Source: Streptomyces sp. NBC_01551 (GTDB lineage: Bacteria; Actinomycetota; Actinomycetes; Streptomycetales; Streptomycetaceae). Taken from it: a stretch of 64,000 bases of DNA. The notes below the pieces were generated by a model. The model was not told the origin of the DNA. It was given only the letters and a program-made list of their open reading frames with translations, and ran no database searches. This document shows, piece after piece, positions 54,624 to 63,806 of this stretch (the stretch's first letter is position 1; every line of letters starts with the position of its first letter). The position numbers and the translations under genes were made by a program. The stretch lies in assembly GCF_026339935.1 (NCBI RefSeq), contig NZ_JAPEPX010000001.1, forward strand, positions 3,424,001 through 3,488,000, given 5' to 3'.

Positions 54624-55652
54624 TCAGCACTTCGGCAGCTGTGAGGGGTCCCCGTGCAGGATCCCCGACTGGGCGATGAGGTAGCCCAGCTGCGCCCGGC
54701 TGCCGCTGCCCAGGGCGGTGGCCAGCTTCGCGATGTGCGCCCGGCAGGTCCGTACGTTCATCCCCAGCCGGCGCGCGATGGCCTCGTCGACGTGCCCCTC
54801 GATCAGGAGCTGCGCGATGGACCGCTGCACGCCGGAGATGCCCTCGGGCATGTGCGTGTACGTCACCTCGTCGCGCAACGGCACTGCACGGCGCCAGAGT
54901 TGCTCGAAGACCTTGATGAGATACTGCACGAGCCCCGGGTGACGCAGCTCCAGCGCCACCCGCCGGTCTTCGCTGACGGGGATGAAGGCGACGGTCCGGT
55001 CGAAGATGATGAGGCGCTCGATCAGCTCCTCCAGCGTGCGGATCTCAACCTTCCCGGTGGAGATGCGGTCCACATAGGCGAGCGTGCCCTGGCTGTGGCG
55101 CGCGGTGTGCTGGTAGAGGGTCCGGATGCTCACGCCCCGGTCGATCAGCGGCGCGTCGCGTTCCAGGGCCTCGCTGAGGACGAAGGACGGCCGGGCACCG
55201 CCCGGCTGGACGGTCAGCATCTCCGTGTGGCACTCGGCGGTGGCGAGGTCGAGTGCGGCGTTGATCTGGTCGAACCCCTCCAGCACGGTGATGGCGTGGG
55301 TGTTCGCGGGGCTCTGGGCGCTGATGGCGAGGAAAGGCTCGAATGCATCGGTGAGGTCGATGGCGGTGCGCCTGCGGTCCTGGATCTCACGTTCGAGTGG
55401 ATGGAGGCGTTGGGCCAAAGCGACGGACGGGGGAACCGCGCGGAGCTGGTTCGCGTCATCCGGGTCGGGTCGCAGCAGACCGAATTCGAGCAGGCAGGGA
55501 GCGTTTGTCACTTCTCCCCTCGGCACCCGGCCGGTGCTCAGCGCCGCGGCGTACAGGCGTGCCCCGTCGTCGCACATGGCCGTCACGGGGTGGGGATGTG
55601 TCGGGTTTGTGTCGTTTATGGGCAAATCTCCACCCCCCAGGGTCCTGAACAT
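54624..55652 (-). CDS. LuxR-type regulator, paralogue of the one at 20.7 kb
   Basis: This 342-residue regulator (342 from ATG at 55652; the conserved core begins near Met at 55577 and the true start is unsure) has a winged-helix-like N-terminus (ARLYAAALSTGRVPR), a sensor core and a C-terminal LuxR helix-turn-helix (GHVDEAIARRLGMNVRTCRAHIAKLATAL). The core shares RGV-x-x-RTLY-x-H, YVDRI, VEIRTLEE and LVQYLIKVFEQLW with the regulator at 20694-21749. It is divergent from the DSGWN-repeat secreted peptide gene. No receiver domain, so it probably responds to a ligand or a peptide. Confidence 0.8.
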   Translation of the reverse strand: MFRTLGGGDLPINDTNPTHPHPVTAMCDDGARLYAAALSTGRVPRGEVTNAPCLLEFGLLRPDPDDANQLRAVPPSVALAQRLHPLEREIQDRRRTAIDLTDAFEPFLAISAQSPANTHAITVLEGFDQINAALDLATAECHTEMLTVQPGGARPSFVLSEALERDAPLIDRGVSIRTLYQHTARHSQGTLAYVDRISTGKVEIRTLEELIERLIIFDRTVAFIPVSEDRRVALELRHPGLVQYLIKVFEQLWRRAVPLRDEVTYTHMPEGISGVQRSIAQLLIEGHVDEAIARRLGMNVRTCRAHIAKLATALGSGSRAQLGYLIAQSGILHGDPSQLPKC

Positions 55653-55754
55653 GCAAGAACATGATGCATCGTCCCTGTGGCCGTAACGTGCCTGAATGAG
55701 CCATGGTCTGACGTGCGGGGGAGAGGATTCCATCAAGTGAGGACGAAGCCGACC

Positions 55755-56009
55755 ATGTACAAGAGAATGCTTCGCTCGGCGCTTGCCGTTGTTTTCTCCG
55801 CTGTCGCGGTCTTTGGGGCAGTCAGCGTCGTCAATGGTGATGCGGGGAGCGCTCTGGCCAGTGACAGCGGTTGGAACACCACGCCGGCAGGGGAGTCGGA
55901 CAGCGGTTGGAACATCGTGCCGACGGTGAAGTCGGACAGCGGTTGGAATGCCAAGCCGGCAGGCGAGGCGGACAGTGGTTGGAACACCACGCCCGTGAAG
56001 GCCGTCTGA
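55755..56009 (+). CDS. Secreted peptide precursor with four DSGWN repeats
   Basis: The 84-residue product has a signal peptide (YKRMLRSALAVVFSAVAVFG, cleavage probably near ALA) and then four repeats of about 12 residues, each beginning DSGWN: DSGWNTTPAGES, DSGWNIVPTVKS, DSGWNAKPAGEA and DSGWNTTPVKAV. Such arrays are typical of precursors cut into several copies of a small peptide. A GTG at 55737 in the same frame could be the start and would add 6 residues. The stop overlaps the next ATG by one base (TGATG). It is divergent from a LuxR-type regulator. Confidence 0.8.
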   Translation: MYKRMLRSALAVVFSAVAVFGAVSVVNGDAGSALASDSGWNTTPAGESDSGWNIVPTVKSDSGWNAKPAGEADSGWNTTPVKAV

Positions 56010-56323
56010 TGACCCCTGACGACCGTGACTTCCGGCGCGAGATGGCCTCGGCGTACCGGTCGGGATGGCAGTTCATCGACCTGGCCACGGCGATCCCGCA
56101 CACCGGCGATTCGCTGATGGTCACCCTGTTCGGCCAGCCGATCGTCGTCGTGCGCGAGGAAGACGAAGACGTCCGTGCCTACCGCTGTCTGCGCCGCCCC
56201 CGCGGCGCGCCGCAGCCCGTCCGCTGCGAGGTCCGGTACGGCATGGTCTTCGTCAATCTCGATCAGCGCGACCACCAGCTCTTCGAACCCGACATCACCA
56301 CCGCCACCCCCCGCAGTGCCTGA
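56009..56323 (+). CDS. Degenerate Rieske-like small protein
   Basis: This 104-residue protein has the strand order of a Rieske oxygenase N-terminal domain: GDSLMVTLFGQPIVVVREEDEDVRAYRCL followed by VRCEVRYGMVFVNLDQRDHQLFEP, with the FVNLD element. The two CxH/CxxH cluster-binding motifs are missing. Only single Cys residues remain (RCL, RCE), so it cannot bind [2Fe-2S] in the usual way. It is translationally coupled to the repeat-peptide gene. It could be a peptide-binding or accessory protein derived from a Rieske domain. Confidence 0.65.
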   Translation: MTPDDRDFRREMASAYRSGWQFIDLATAIPHTGDSLMVTLFGQPIVVVREEDEDVRAYRCLRRPRGAPQPVRCEVRYGMVFVNLDQRDHQLFEPDITTATPRSA

Positions 56324-56493
56324 CGCGATTCCCCCGTCGTTGCAGATCGCTCAGGCGCTTCCCCCACACAGCGGCGCCATCGTGGACCTGACCACGATGG
56401 CGCCGCTGTGATGTCCGCGTCCAGTGGTTGAACCGGACAATTAATCGAGGTCCTTTTCCGCCCGGTTCCACCCGGCCCGGTCGTACTCCCGCG
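56324..56493. other. Intergenic gap between convergent genes
   Basis: This 170-base gap separates the Rieske-like gene from the convergent PPOX-type gene. GGCGCCATCGTGG and its inverse CCACGATGGCGCC (around 56371-56404) form a terminator-like hairpin. Nothing else is evident. Confidence 0.55.
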
Positions 56494-56925
56494 TCACGCC
56501 CGTCCCATGGCCCGGTCCAGGGTGATCTCCACGACCACCCGGTCCGGGTTCGGCGAGGGCACCCGCCCGTACCGCTCCGCGTAGCGCGCCACCGCCTCGG
56601 CGACCGAGGCCTCGTCCGTGCGGACCACCGCGCGCCCCTCCAGGGTCGCCCAGCGGCGCCCTTCCATCTGGCAGACCGCGACCCGCGCCCAGCCGTCCGG
56701 GCCGGCCTCCTGCGCCGCCAGGACGTTGCGGACCTTCTTGCTGTGCTTGTTGCTGATCACCCGCGCGAGCCCGGCCTCCGGGTCGTACGTCACCCCCACC
56801 GGCACCACGTGCGGGCTTCCGTCGGGCCGCGGGGTGGTCAGGGTGCAGACGTGCCGCTCCCGCCAGAAGGCGAGGTACTCGGGCGTCGGGTTGAGTACGT
56901 CATGGCCTGGGTTCGAAACACGCAT
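56494..56925 (-). CDS. Pyridoxamine-phosphate-oxidase-like (PPOX/F420) protein
   Basis: The 143-residue protein has a split-barrel fold with FWRERHVCTLTTPRPDGSPHVVPVGVTY, VISNKHSKKVRNVLA, GWARVAVCQMEGRRWATLEGRAVV and RVVVEITLDRAMGR. Members bind FMN or F420. The family is widespread in actinobacteria with varied oxidoreductase roles. It is divergent from clpB across a gap of 113 bases containing a HAIR operator. Confidence 0.85.
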   Translation of the reverse strand: MRVSNPGHDVLNPTPEYLAFWRERHVCTLTTPRPDGSPHVVPVGVTYDPEAGLARVISNKHSKKVRNVLAAQEAGPDGWARVAVCQMEGRRWATLEGRAVVRTDEASVAEAVARYAERYGRVPSPNPDRVVVEITLDRAMGRA

Positions 56926-56949
56926 GCGCCGAAGCGTACGTCGGGCCGC

Positions 56950-56970
56950 CTTGAGTGGAATAGACTCAAC
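56950..56970 (+). promoter_or_regulatory. HAIR operator upstream of clpB
   Basis: CTTGAGT-N7-ACTCAAC matches the HspR consensus at all but the last base. It lies 69 bases upstream of the clpB GTG. This places clpB under the same repressor as the dnaK operon. Confidence 0.88.
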
Positions 56971-57038
56971 TTTGTGCAGGTTGCCAATGTCAGAGTATGT
57001 GCACGACGCATGAACCGTACGGAGAGGAGAAGTCGCAC

Positions 57039-59624
57039 GTGGATGCCGAGCTGACCAACAAGAGCCGGGACGCGCTGAACGCAGCCACCAGCAGGGCCGT
57101 CAAGGACGGGAACGCGGATCTGACCCCCGCACACCTCCTGCTGGCCCTGCTCGCCGGCCAGGACAACGAGAACATCACCGATCTGCTCGCCGCCACCGAG
57201 GCCGACCAGGCCGCCGTGCGCGACGGCGCGGAGCGGCTCGTCGCCGCCCTGCCCAGCGTCACCGGCTCCACGGTCGCGCCCCCGCAGGCCACCCGCGACC
57301 TCCTCGCCGTACTCGCCGAGGCCGACGCCCGGGCCGGGAAGCTGGGCGACGAGTACCTCTCCACCGAGCACCTCCTCATCGCCATCGCCGCCAAGGGCGG
57401 CGCGGCCGGTGAGGTCCTTTCCGCCCAGGGCGCGACGGCCGGCAAGCTGCTCGCCGCCTTCGAGAAAGCACGAGGAGGACGGCGGGTGACCAGCCCCGAC
57501 CCCGAGGGCCAGTACAAGGCCCTGGAGAAGTTCGGCACCGACTTCACGGCCGCCGCCCGCGACGGCAAGCTCGACCCCGTCATCGGCCGCGACCACGAGA
57601 TCCGGCGCGTCGTGCAGGTCCTGTCCCGCCGCACGAAGAACAACCCCGTGCTGATCGGCGAGCCCGGCGTCGGCAAGACGGCCGTCGTCGAGGGCCTGGC
57701 CCAGCGCATCGTCAAGGGCGACGTCCCCGAGTCCCTGAAGAACAAGCGCCTGGTCGCCCTCGACCTCGGCGCGATGGTCGCGGGCGCCAAGTACCGCGGC
57801 GAGTTCGAGGAGCGCCTCAAGACCGTCCTCGCGGAGATCAAGTCGAGCGACGGCCAGATCATCACGTTCATCGACGAGCTCCACACCGTCGTCGGCGCGG
57901 GCGCCGGCGGCGACTCGGCCATGGACGCGGGCAACATGCTCAAGCCCATGCTGGCCCGCGGCGAGCTGCGCATGGTCGGCGCGACCACCCTGGACGAGTA
58001 CCGCGAGCGCATCGAGAAGGACCCGGCGCTGGAGCGCCGCTTCCAGCAGGTGCTGGTGGCGGAGCCGAGCGTCGAGGACACCATCGCGATCCTGCGCGGC
58101 CTCAAGGGCCGCTACGAGGCCCACCACAAGGTCGTCATCAACGACAGCGCGCTGGTGGCCGCGGCCACCCTCTCCGACCGCTACATCACCTCCCGCTTCC
58201 TGCCCGACAAGGCCATCGACCTCGTCGACGAGGCCGCGTCCCGGCTGCGCATGGAGATCGACTCCTCGCCGCTGGAGATCGACGAGCTCCAGCGCTCCGT
58301 GGACCGCCTGCGCATGGAGGAGCTGGCCCTGAAGAACGAGTCCGACCCGGCCTCGCTGGAGCGCCTCGACAAGCTCCGCAAGGACCTCGCGGACAAGGAG
58401 GAGGACCTGCGGGGCCTGACCGCCCGCTGGGAGAAGGAGAAGCAGTCCCTCAACCGGGTCGGCGAGCTCAAGGAGCGCCTGGACGACCTGCGCGGCCAGG
58501 CCGAGCGCGCCCAGCGCGACGGCGACTTCGACTCCGCCTCCAAGCTGCTCTACGGGGAGATCCCGACGCTGGAGCGCGAGCTGGAGGAGGCCACCGAGGC
58601 CGAGGCCGAGGCGTCCAAGGGGACGATGGTCAAGGACGAGGTCGGCCCCGACGACATCGCCGACGTGGTCGGCGCCTGGACGGGCATCCCGGCGGGCCGC
58701 CTCCTGGAGGGCGAGACGCAGAAGCTGCTGCGCATGGAGGGCGAGCTGGGCCGGCGCCTGATCGGCCAGGGCGAGGCCGTACGGGCCGTCTCGGACGCCG
58801 TGCGCCGCACCCGGGCCGGCATCGCCGACCCGGACCGCCCGACGGGCTCCTTCCTCTTCCTGGGCCCCACGGGCGTCGGCAAGACGGAGCTGGCGAAGGC
58901 CCTCGCGGACTTCCTCTTCGACGACGAGCGGGCCATGGTCCGCATCGACATGTCCGAGTACTCCGAGAAGCACAGCGTGGCCCGGCTCGTCGGCGCCCCG
59001 CCCGGGTACGTGGGCTACGAGGAGGGCGGCCAGCTCACCGAGGCCGTCCGGCGCCGTCCGTACTCCGTGGTGCTGCTGGACGAGGTGGAGAAGGCCCACC
59101 CCGAGGTCTTCGACATCCTGCTCCAGGTCCTGGACGACGGCCGCCTCACGGACGGCCAGGGCCGCACCGTGGACTTCCGCAACACCATCCTGATCCTGAC
59201 CTCCAACCTGGGCAGCCAGTTCCTCATGGACCCGGCGACCTCGGCGGAGGACAAGAAGGCCAAGGTCCTGGAAGTGGTGCGGGGCTCCTTCAAGCCGGAG
59301 TTCCTCAACCGCCTCGACGACCTCGTGGTCTTCTCCGCCCTGACCCGGGACGAGCTGGCGCACATCGCCGAGCTCCAGATCGGCTCCCTCGCCAAGCGGC
59401 TCGCCGCCCGCCGGCTGACCCTGGACGTCACTCCCGACGCCCTCGCCTGGCTCGCGGACAAGGGCAACGACCCCGCCTACGGCGCCCGGCCGCTGCGCCG
59501 GCTGATCCAGACGGCGATCGGCGACCGCCTGGCCAAGGAGATCCTCTCCGGCGAGGTCAAGGACGGCGACACCGTACGGGTCGACGTGGCGGGCGAGGAC
59601 CTGCTGGTCGGCAAGGCGCTCTGA
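57039..59624 (+). CDS. clpB: ClpB disaggregase
   Basis: The 861-residue AAA+ chaperone has the N-domain, a first nucleotide-binding domain (Walker A GEPGVGKT, 207-214), the coiled-coil M domain (about residues 400-520) and a second nucleotide-binding domain (Walker [10 protein letters not shown], 609-617). It also has Arg-finger and sensor motifs. It works with DnaK, DnaJ and GrpE to dissolve aggregates. The GTG at 57039 was chosen because GGAGAGGAG precedes it; an upstream ATG in frame lacks a ribosome-binding site. Confidence 0.96.
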   Translation: MDAELTNKSRDALNAATSRAVKDGNADLTPAHLLLALLAGQDNENITDLLAATEADQAAVRDGAERLVAALPSVTGSTVAPPQATRDLLAVLAEADARAGKLGDEYLSTEHLLIAIAAKGGAAGEVLSAQGATAGKLLAAFEKARGGRRVTSPDPEGQYKALEKFGTDFTAAARDGKLDPVIGRDHEIRRVVQVLSRRTKNNPVLIGEPGVGKTAVVEGLAQRIVKGDVPESLKNKRLVALDLGAMVAGAKYRGEFEERLKTVLAEIKSSDGQIITFIDELHTVVGAGAGGDSAMDAGNMLKPMLARGELRMVGATTLDEYRERIEKDPALERRFQQVLVAEPSVEDTIAILRGLKGRYEAHHKVVINDSALVAAATLSDRYITSRFLPDKAIDLVDEAASRLRMEIDSSPLEIDELQRSVDRLRMEELALKNESDPASLERLDKLRKDLADKEEDLRGLTARWEKEKQSLNRVGELKERLDDLRGQAERAQRDGDFDSASKLLYGEIPTLERELEEATEAEAEASKGTMVKDEVGPDDIADVVGAWTGIPAGRLLEGETQKLLRMEGELGRRLIGQGEAVRAVSDAVRRTRAGIADPDRPTGSFLFLGPTGVGKTELAKALADFLFDDERAMVRIDMSEYSEKHSVARLVGAPPGYVGYEEGGQLTEAVRRRPYSVVLLDEVEKAHPEVFDILLQVLDDGRLTDGQGRTVDFRNTILILTSNLGSQFLMDPATSAEDKKAKVLEVVRGSFKPEFLNRLDDLVVFSALTRDELAHIAELQIGSLAKRLAARRLTLDVTPDALAWLADKGNDPAYGARPLRRLIQTAIGDRLAKEILSGEVKDGDTVRVDVAGEDLLVGKAL

Positions 59625-59695
59625 CGCCGTCTGATGCCGTCTGACGGCATCTGACGCCCCTGACGTCCTGACGCCCTCCGGCCGCTCAGGCGGCC

Positions 59696-60160
59696 TCAGG
59701 ACGCCTCGAAGCGGACCTTCGCGGTGGTCCCGACCTCCGGGGTGATCCGCAGCCGCAGCCCGGCCGCCCGGCCGGGCTGCGGCTCGTCGTGGGCGAGGGT
59801 GAAGCAGCCCTCGTTCTCCGGGTCGTAGTTCTCCGGGTGGGGCCCCGGGCAGGCGACCTGCCGCGGCGCCTTCGGGAAGGACGCGACCCACGCCTCGACA
59901 TCGGCGTGCTCCATGCGGAACGTCCCCAGGACCGTCGCGCGGCCGTCCGCCGCCTCGCTCCGGTCGCACGTGCCGTCCCGCAGGCCCGGCGGCGGGTCCA
60001 TCCGGGCGAACGCCATCGCCTCCGTGCAGTCGGCCGTCCCCGCGGGGCCGCCGTCCTCCCCGGAATCCCCCGTGACCAGCCACAGCACCCCGGCGCCCAC
60101 GCAGCCGACGACGGCCAGCGACAGCCCTGTGACCAGCTTGAACGCACCCGTCATCGCCAC
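59696..60160 (-). CDS. Hypothetical membrane-anchored secreted protein
   Basis: The 154-residue product has an N-terminal membrane segment (KLVTGLSLAVVGCVGAGVLWLV) and then an outer domain with four Cys (ADCTEAM, GTCDRS, VACPGPH, GCFTLA) that could form two disulfides. The C-terminus is a beta strand (GLRLRITPEVGTTAKVRFEA). I do not recognise the family. It converges with clpB across about 70 bases. Confidence 0.65.
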   Translation of the reverse strand: MAMTGAFKLVTGLSLAVVGCVGAGVLWLVTGDSGEDGGPAGTADCTEAMAFARMDPPPGLRDGTCDRSEAADGRATVLGTFRMEHADVEAWVASFPKAPRQVACPGPHPENYDPENEGCFTLAHDEPQPGRAAGLRLRITPEVGTTAKVRFEAS

Positions 60161-60278
60161 GTGCCCCCCTTACTCGGTTCTTACTCGTTCCGCCCGGAGC
60201 GGATCGTACGTGCGGGGCTGGACACGGGGTAGGACGGATGGGGGAGGATGACGTCATCCGCACGAAGGGAAGTACACG

Positions 60279-60827
60279 GTGAGCATCGACCCGGCCTCGA
60301 TTCCGAACTTCGGAGGGCAGCAGCCCGATCCGCAGGCCACAGGACCGGCGGGCCCCGTCGTCCCCGACCAGGATCTGGTCAAGCAGCTCCTGGACCAGAT
60401 GGAGCTCAAGTACGTCGTCGACGACGAGGGTGACCTCGCGGCGCCGTGGGAGGATTTCCGCACGTACTTCATGTTCCGCGGCGAAGACGAGCAGCAGGTC
60501 TTCTCCGTGCGGACCTTCTACGACCGCCCGCACAAGATCGACGAGAAGCCCCAGCTCCTCGAATCGATCGACGACTGGAACCGCCGCACCCTGTGGCCGA
60601 AGGTCTACAGCCACACGCACGACGACGGCTCCGTCCGCCTGATCGGTGAGGCGCAGATGCTGATCGGCACCGGCGTCAACCTGGAGCACTTCGTCTCCTC
60701 CACGGTCAGCTGGGTCCGCGCGTCCATCGAGTTCGACAAGTGGCTCGTGGAGCAGCTCGGCCTGGAGAAGGAGATCGACTCCGCCGACGGCGACGACGAG
60801 GGCGACGACGGCGAAGCGACCAACTAG
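60279..60827 (+). CDS. YbjN-domain protein
   Basis: The 182-residue protein fits the YbjN family: MELKYVVDDEGDLAAPWEDFRTYFMFRGEDEQ, FSVRTFYDRPHKIDEKPQLLESIDDWNRRTLWPKVY, then a final helical segment and an acidic tail. The family is linked to stress tolerance and may act as a chaperone-like protein. Starts with GTG after AAGGGAAG. Confidence 0.85.
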   Translation: MSIDPASIPNFGGQQPDPQATGPAGPVVPDQDLVKQLLDQMELKYVVDDEGDLAAPWEDFRTYFMFRGEDEQQVFSVRTFYDRPHKIDEKPQLLESIDDWNRRTLWPKVYSHTHDDGSVRLIGEAQMLIGTGVNLEHFVSSTVSWVRASIEFDKWLVEQLGLEKEIDSADGDDEGDDGEATN

Positions 60828-60837
60828 CCGTCACCCG

Positions 60838-61965
60838 TCACAGTGGCACTTTGGCTACGAGGAGCAGGTACACCCCGTAGCCGTAGGAGAGCCCGGCCAG
60901 CCCCGCGGTCACCATGACCGCGGTGCCGTGCCGGGCTCTCGCCATCGCGGCCGCCACCGGCAGCAGCAGCGGGAACGCGGGGACCAGGAAGCGCGGCTTG
61001 GATTCGAAGAACCCGGCCCCGCCGTAGGTGATCACCATCAGGACCCCCGTGTACACGAGGACCGCCAGCGGCATGCGGTCCAGGGCCAGCAGGATCGCCA
61101 GCAGCCCCGCCGCCGCCAGGACGAACACGGTCACCGTGGTGGCCAGCGGCACGCTCCCCCCGGTGACCACCTTCTCGGCCGAGCGCAGCGCCCCCCCGCC
61201 GAAGTCGAAGCGGGAGCCCCACAGGCGCTGCACCTCGAAGTACCCGCCGAGGGGATCCCCCGTCCGCGCCCCCACGGCCACGACGTACGCCGTCCAGCCG
61301 GTCGGTGCGAGCAGCCCGGCCGCCCACACCTCGGGCGCGCGGGATCTTCGTACGACCACCTCGTGCAGGGCCATGACGGAGACGGCCGCGGCCACCGCGA
61401 TCCCCGTCGGCCTGGTCAGCCCGGCGAGCATCGCGAGCCCCGCCGCCCACAGCCACCGCCCGGTCAGCAGGGCGTACAGGGTCCAGGCGGCCAGCGCGGC
61501 CAGCAGCGCCTCCGTGTAGCCGAGGGTCAGCACCACCGAGTGCGGCAGCACCGCCCACAGCGCCACCAGCAGCAGCCCGCCCCGCTGCCCCAGCAGCCGC
61601 TCCCCGACCTTGTAGACACCGATGGCGGCCGACGCGGCGGCCGACCAGGCGACCAGCAGTGCGGCGGCGTGGGTGCCGCCGGCCAGCCCCACCAGGTACG
61701 GGTAGAGCGGGAAGAAGGCGTAGTCGCTCTGTACGGACCCGGTGGCGGGCCACATTTGGGTGCGCCCGTACCCGTGGGCGGCGATGTGCAGGTACCAGAC
61801 GGAGTCCCAGGATCCACCGAGGACCTTGACCGGGCTCTTGCCGGCCCACCACGCGCTGACGGCGAGCACCAGCACGCCGCCGCCGCGCACGGCGGCGAAC
61901 ACCCCGAGCGCGGCGACGGCGGCGGGCGTGGCCGTGCCGACCGCCCGTACGGAGACGGTGGTCAC
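60838..61965 (-). CDS. Mannosyltransferase-like membrane protein (PIG-V/GT87-type)
   Basis: The 375-residue product has about ten membrane segments. A first loop contains WDSVWYLHIAAHGYG and another DYAFFPLYPYLVGL, typical of the glycosyltransferases that use polyprenyl-linked mannose (PIG-V-like). The Asp in WDSVW is a candidate catalytic base. It would add a sugar to a lipid or protein outside the cell. GTG start overlaps the aminotransferase stop by 3 bases. Confidence 0.8.
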   Translation of the reverse strand: MTTVSVRAVGTATPAAVAALGVFAAVRGGGVLVLAVSAWWAGKSPVKVLGGSWDSVWYLHIAAHGYGRTQMWPATGSVQSDYAFFPLYPYLVGLAGGTHAAALLVAWSAAASAAIGVYKVGERLLGQRGGLLLVALWAVLPHSVVLTLGYTEALLAALAAWTLYALLTGRWLWAAGLAMLAGLTRPTGIAVAAAVSVMALHEVVVRRSRAPEVWAAGLLAPTGWTAYVVAVGARTGDPLGGYFEVQRLWGSRFDFGGGALRSAEKVVTGGSVPLATTVTVFVLAAAGLLAILLALDRMPLAVLVYTGVLMVITYGGAGFFESKPRFLVPAFPLLLPVAAAMARARHGTAVMVTAGLAGLSYGYGVYLLLVAKVPL

Positions 61966-63149
61966 GTCAGCCGCTGAAGGCGCTCGACGGCCTCGTGCAG
62001 GACTTCGGTCTTCTTGCAGAACGCCCAGCGCACCTGGGTGGCCCCGGCGGACTTGTCGTCGTAGAAGACCTGGTTCGGGATGGCGACGACCCCGCAGCGC
62101 TCCGGCAGGGCGCGGCAGAAGGCGACGCCGTCACTCTCGCCGAGGGGGGCGATGTCGGTGGTGACGAAGTAGGTGCCCTGGGGGCGGAAGACCCGGAAGC
62201 CGGCCGCCGCGAGGCCGTCGGAGAGCAGGTCGCGCTTGGCGGCGAGGTCGGCGCGCAGGCCCTCGTAGTAGGCGTCGGGGAGGGCGAGTGCCTCGGCCAC
62301 GGCGTACTGGAAGGGCCCCGAGGAGACGTAGGTCAGGAATTGCTTCACCGAACGGACGGCCGAGACCAGCTCGGGCGTGGAGGTGATCCAGCCGACCTTC
62401 CAGCCGGTGAAGGAGTACGTCTTGCCCGCGCTGGAGATGGTCACCGTCCGCTCCCGCATGCCGGGCAGCGAGGCCAGCGGGGTGTGGGAGCCCTCGAAGA
62501 CGAGGTGTTCGTAGACCTCGTCGGTGATGACGAGCAGGTCGTGGCGGACGGCCAGCTCGGCGATCGCCGCGAGTTCGGCCGGGGTCAGGACGGTGCCCGT
62601 CGGGTTGTGCGGGGTGTTCAGCAGCAGCAGGCGGGTGCGCGGGGTGATGGCGTCGCGGAGGGCGTCGAGGTCGGGGCGGAAGTCCGGGGCGCGCAGGGTG
62701 AGGGGGACGCGGACCGCGCCGGCCATGGCGATGCAGGCGGCGTAGGAGTCGTAGAAGGGTTCGAGGGCGATGACCTCGTCGCCCGGTTCGAGGAGGGCGA
62801 GCAGGGAGGCGGCGATGGCTTCGGTGGCGCCGGCGGTGACCAGCACCTCGGTGTCCGGGTCGTAGGGGAGGCCGTAGAACCGCTGCTGGTGGGCGGCGAT
62901 CGCGGTGCGCAGCTCGGGGATGCCGGGGCCGGGCGGGTACTGGTTGCCGTGGCCGGCGAGGACCGCGCGGGCGGCGGCCTCGGCGATCTCGGCCGGGCCG
63001 TCGGTGTCCGGGAAGCCCTGGCCGAGGTTGATCGACCCGGTGCGGGCGGCCAGCGCCGACATCTCCGCGAAGATCGTCGTGCCGAATGCGGCGAGGCGGC
63101 GGTTGAGGAAGGGGCGGCTGTTGCCCGCGGGTGCGCTCATGGGCGCCAT
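61962..63149 (-). CDS. Class I PLP-dependent aminotransferase
   Basis: The 395-residue protein has NLGQGFPDTDGPAEIAEAA, YPPGPGIPELRTAIA, LLLLNTPHNPTG, ITDEVYEHLVFE, and the PLP lysine in SSAGKTYSFTGWKVGWI. This is the kynurenine-oxoglutarate or methionine-type subgroup of aminotransferases. It has a second start three codons in (63140). It is coupled to the mannosyltransferase-like gene, although no functional link is obvious. Confidence 0.92.
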   Translation of the reverse strand: MAPMSAPAGNSRPFLNRRLAAFGTTIFAEMSALAARTGSINLGQGFPDTDGPAEIAEAAARAVLAGHGNQYPPGPGIPELRTAIAAHQQRFYGLPYDPDTEVLVTAGATEAIAASLLALLEPGDEVIALEPFYDSYAACIAMAGAVRVPLTLRAPDFRPDLDALRDAITPRTRLLLLNTPHNPTGTVLTPAELAAIAELAVRHDLLVITDEVYEHLVFEGSHTPLASLPGMRERTVTISSAGKTYSFTGWKVGWITSTPELVSAVRSVKQFLTYVSSGPFQYAVAEALALPDAYYEGLRADLAAKRDLLSDGLAAAGFRVFRPQGTYFVTTDIAPLGESDGVAFCRALPERCGVVAIPNQVFYDDKSAGATQVRWAFCKKTEVLHEAVERLQRLT

Positions 63150-63276
63150 CCTCGGGCGAACCTCTGGACTTGCTCAAGTGTGCTTTGGCACGGATGGCCT
63201 GAGGGCATCCCGTCAACACGCGGGACGCGGGGATCCCGCTCCTCGGGGGACCGGGGTGTGAGAGAGGGGCGAGCGC

Positions 63277-63498
63277 ATGATGCTGGCCGTCGTGATCATC
63301 GTCAGTGTGGTGGTAGTCGTCTGTCTGGTGGCCGTGGGGTCGCGGAGCAACACGGGGTCCCGGCGCGGGCGGCGCAGCGGCAGCGGGTGGGTCGACGGCG
63401 GTTCCGGGGGGTGCGGTTCCTCGTCCTCGTGCGGCTCGTCCTCGTCCTGCGGGGGGTCCTCGTCGTCGTGCGGCGGCGGGGGTTGCGGTTCCAGCTGA
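63277..63498 (+). CDS. Small membrane protein with Cys/Gly/Ser-rich tail
   Basis: The 73-residue product has one membrane segment (AVVIIVSVVVVVCLVAVG) and then a positively charged stretch (RRGRRSG) and a tail of repeated Cys-Gly-Ser blocks (SSSCGSSSSCGGSSSSC). The tail could bind metal or form disulfides. No family recognised. GAGAGGGG precedes the ATG. Confidence 0.6.
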   Translation: MMLAVVIIVSVVVVVCLVAVGSRSNTGSRRGRRSGSGWVDGGSGGCGSSSSCGSSSSCGGSSSSCGGGGCGSS

Positions 63499-63806
63499 CA
63501 CGGGGCAGCCGGGGACCGTGTGGAGAAGGCGCCCGGCGGGCACAACTTCCGTCGGGCGTCTTGTCGTCCGCTCGTCCCCGGCATGTCGTTGAACACGTGA
63601 ACTGTGGAGCCCCCGGGGGGATGTAAACCCCGTCAAGTTGGGTAAAAACGCTGTGAGTGCCGTGCCTTTCATGATTCCCTCGGTTGAGTAGACCAGTCCT
63701 CGGACCTTCCTGGACTTCCTGTGGACCCGTGCCGGGTTCCCCCCACCCGTTGACTACCGCTGGCGGGCCCCGGCCCATCTCCCTCGCGCGTTTGCGGAGC
63801 CGACTC
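63499..63806. other. Gene-free stretch before the DUF2617 gene
   Basis: This 308-base region has no convincing reading frame. A short inverted repeat CCCCCGGGGGG lies near 63611. An A-rich stretch (GGGTAAAAACGCTGTG near 63640) may belong to a promoter for the following gene. Confidence 0.45.

Noticed and set aside
56838..60689. 1283-codon minus-strand frame across clpB
   Set aside because: Shadow of clpB and its neighbours; clpB motifs are complete on the plus strand.
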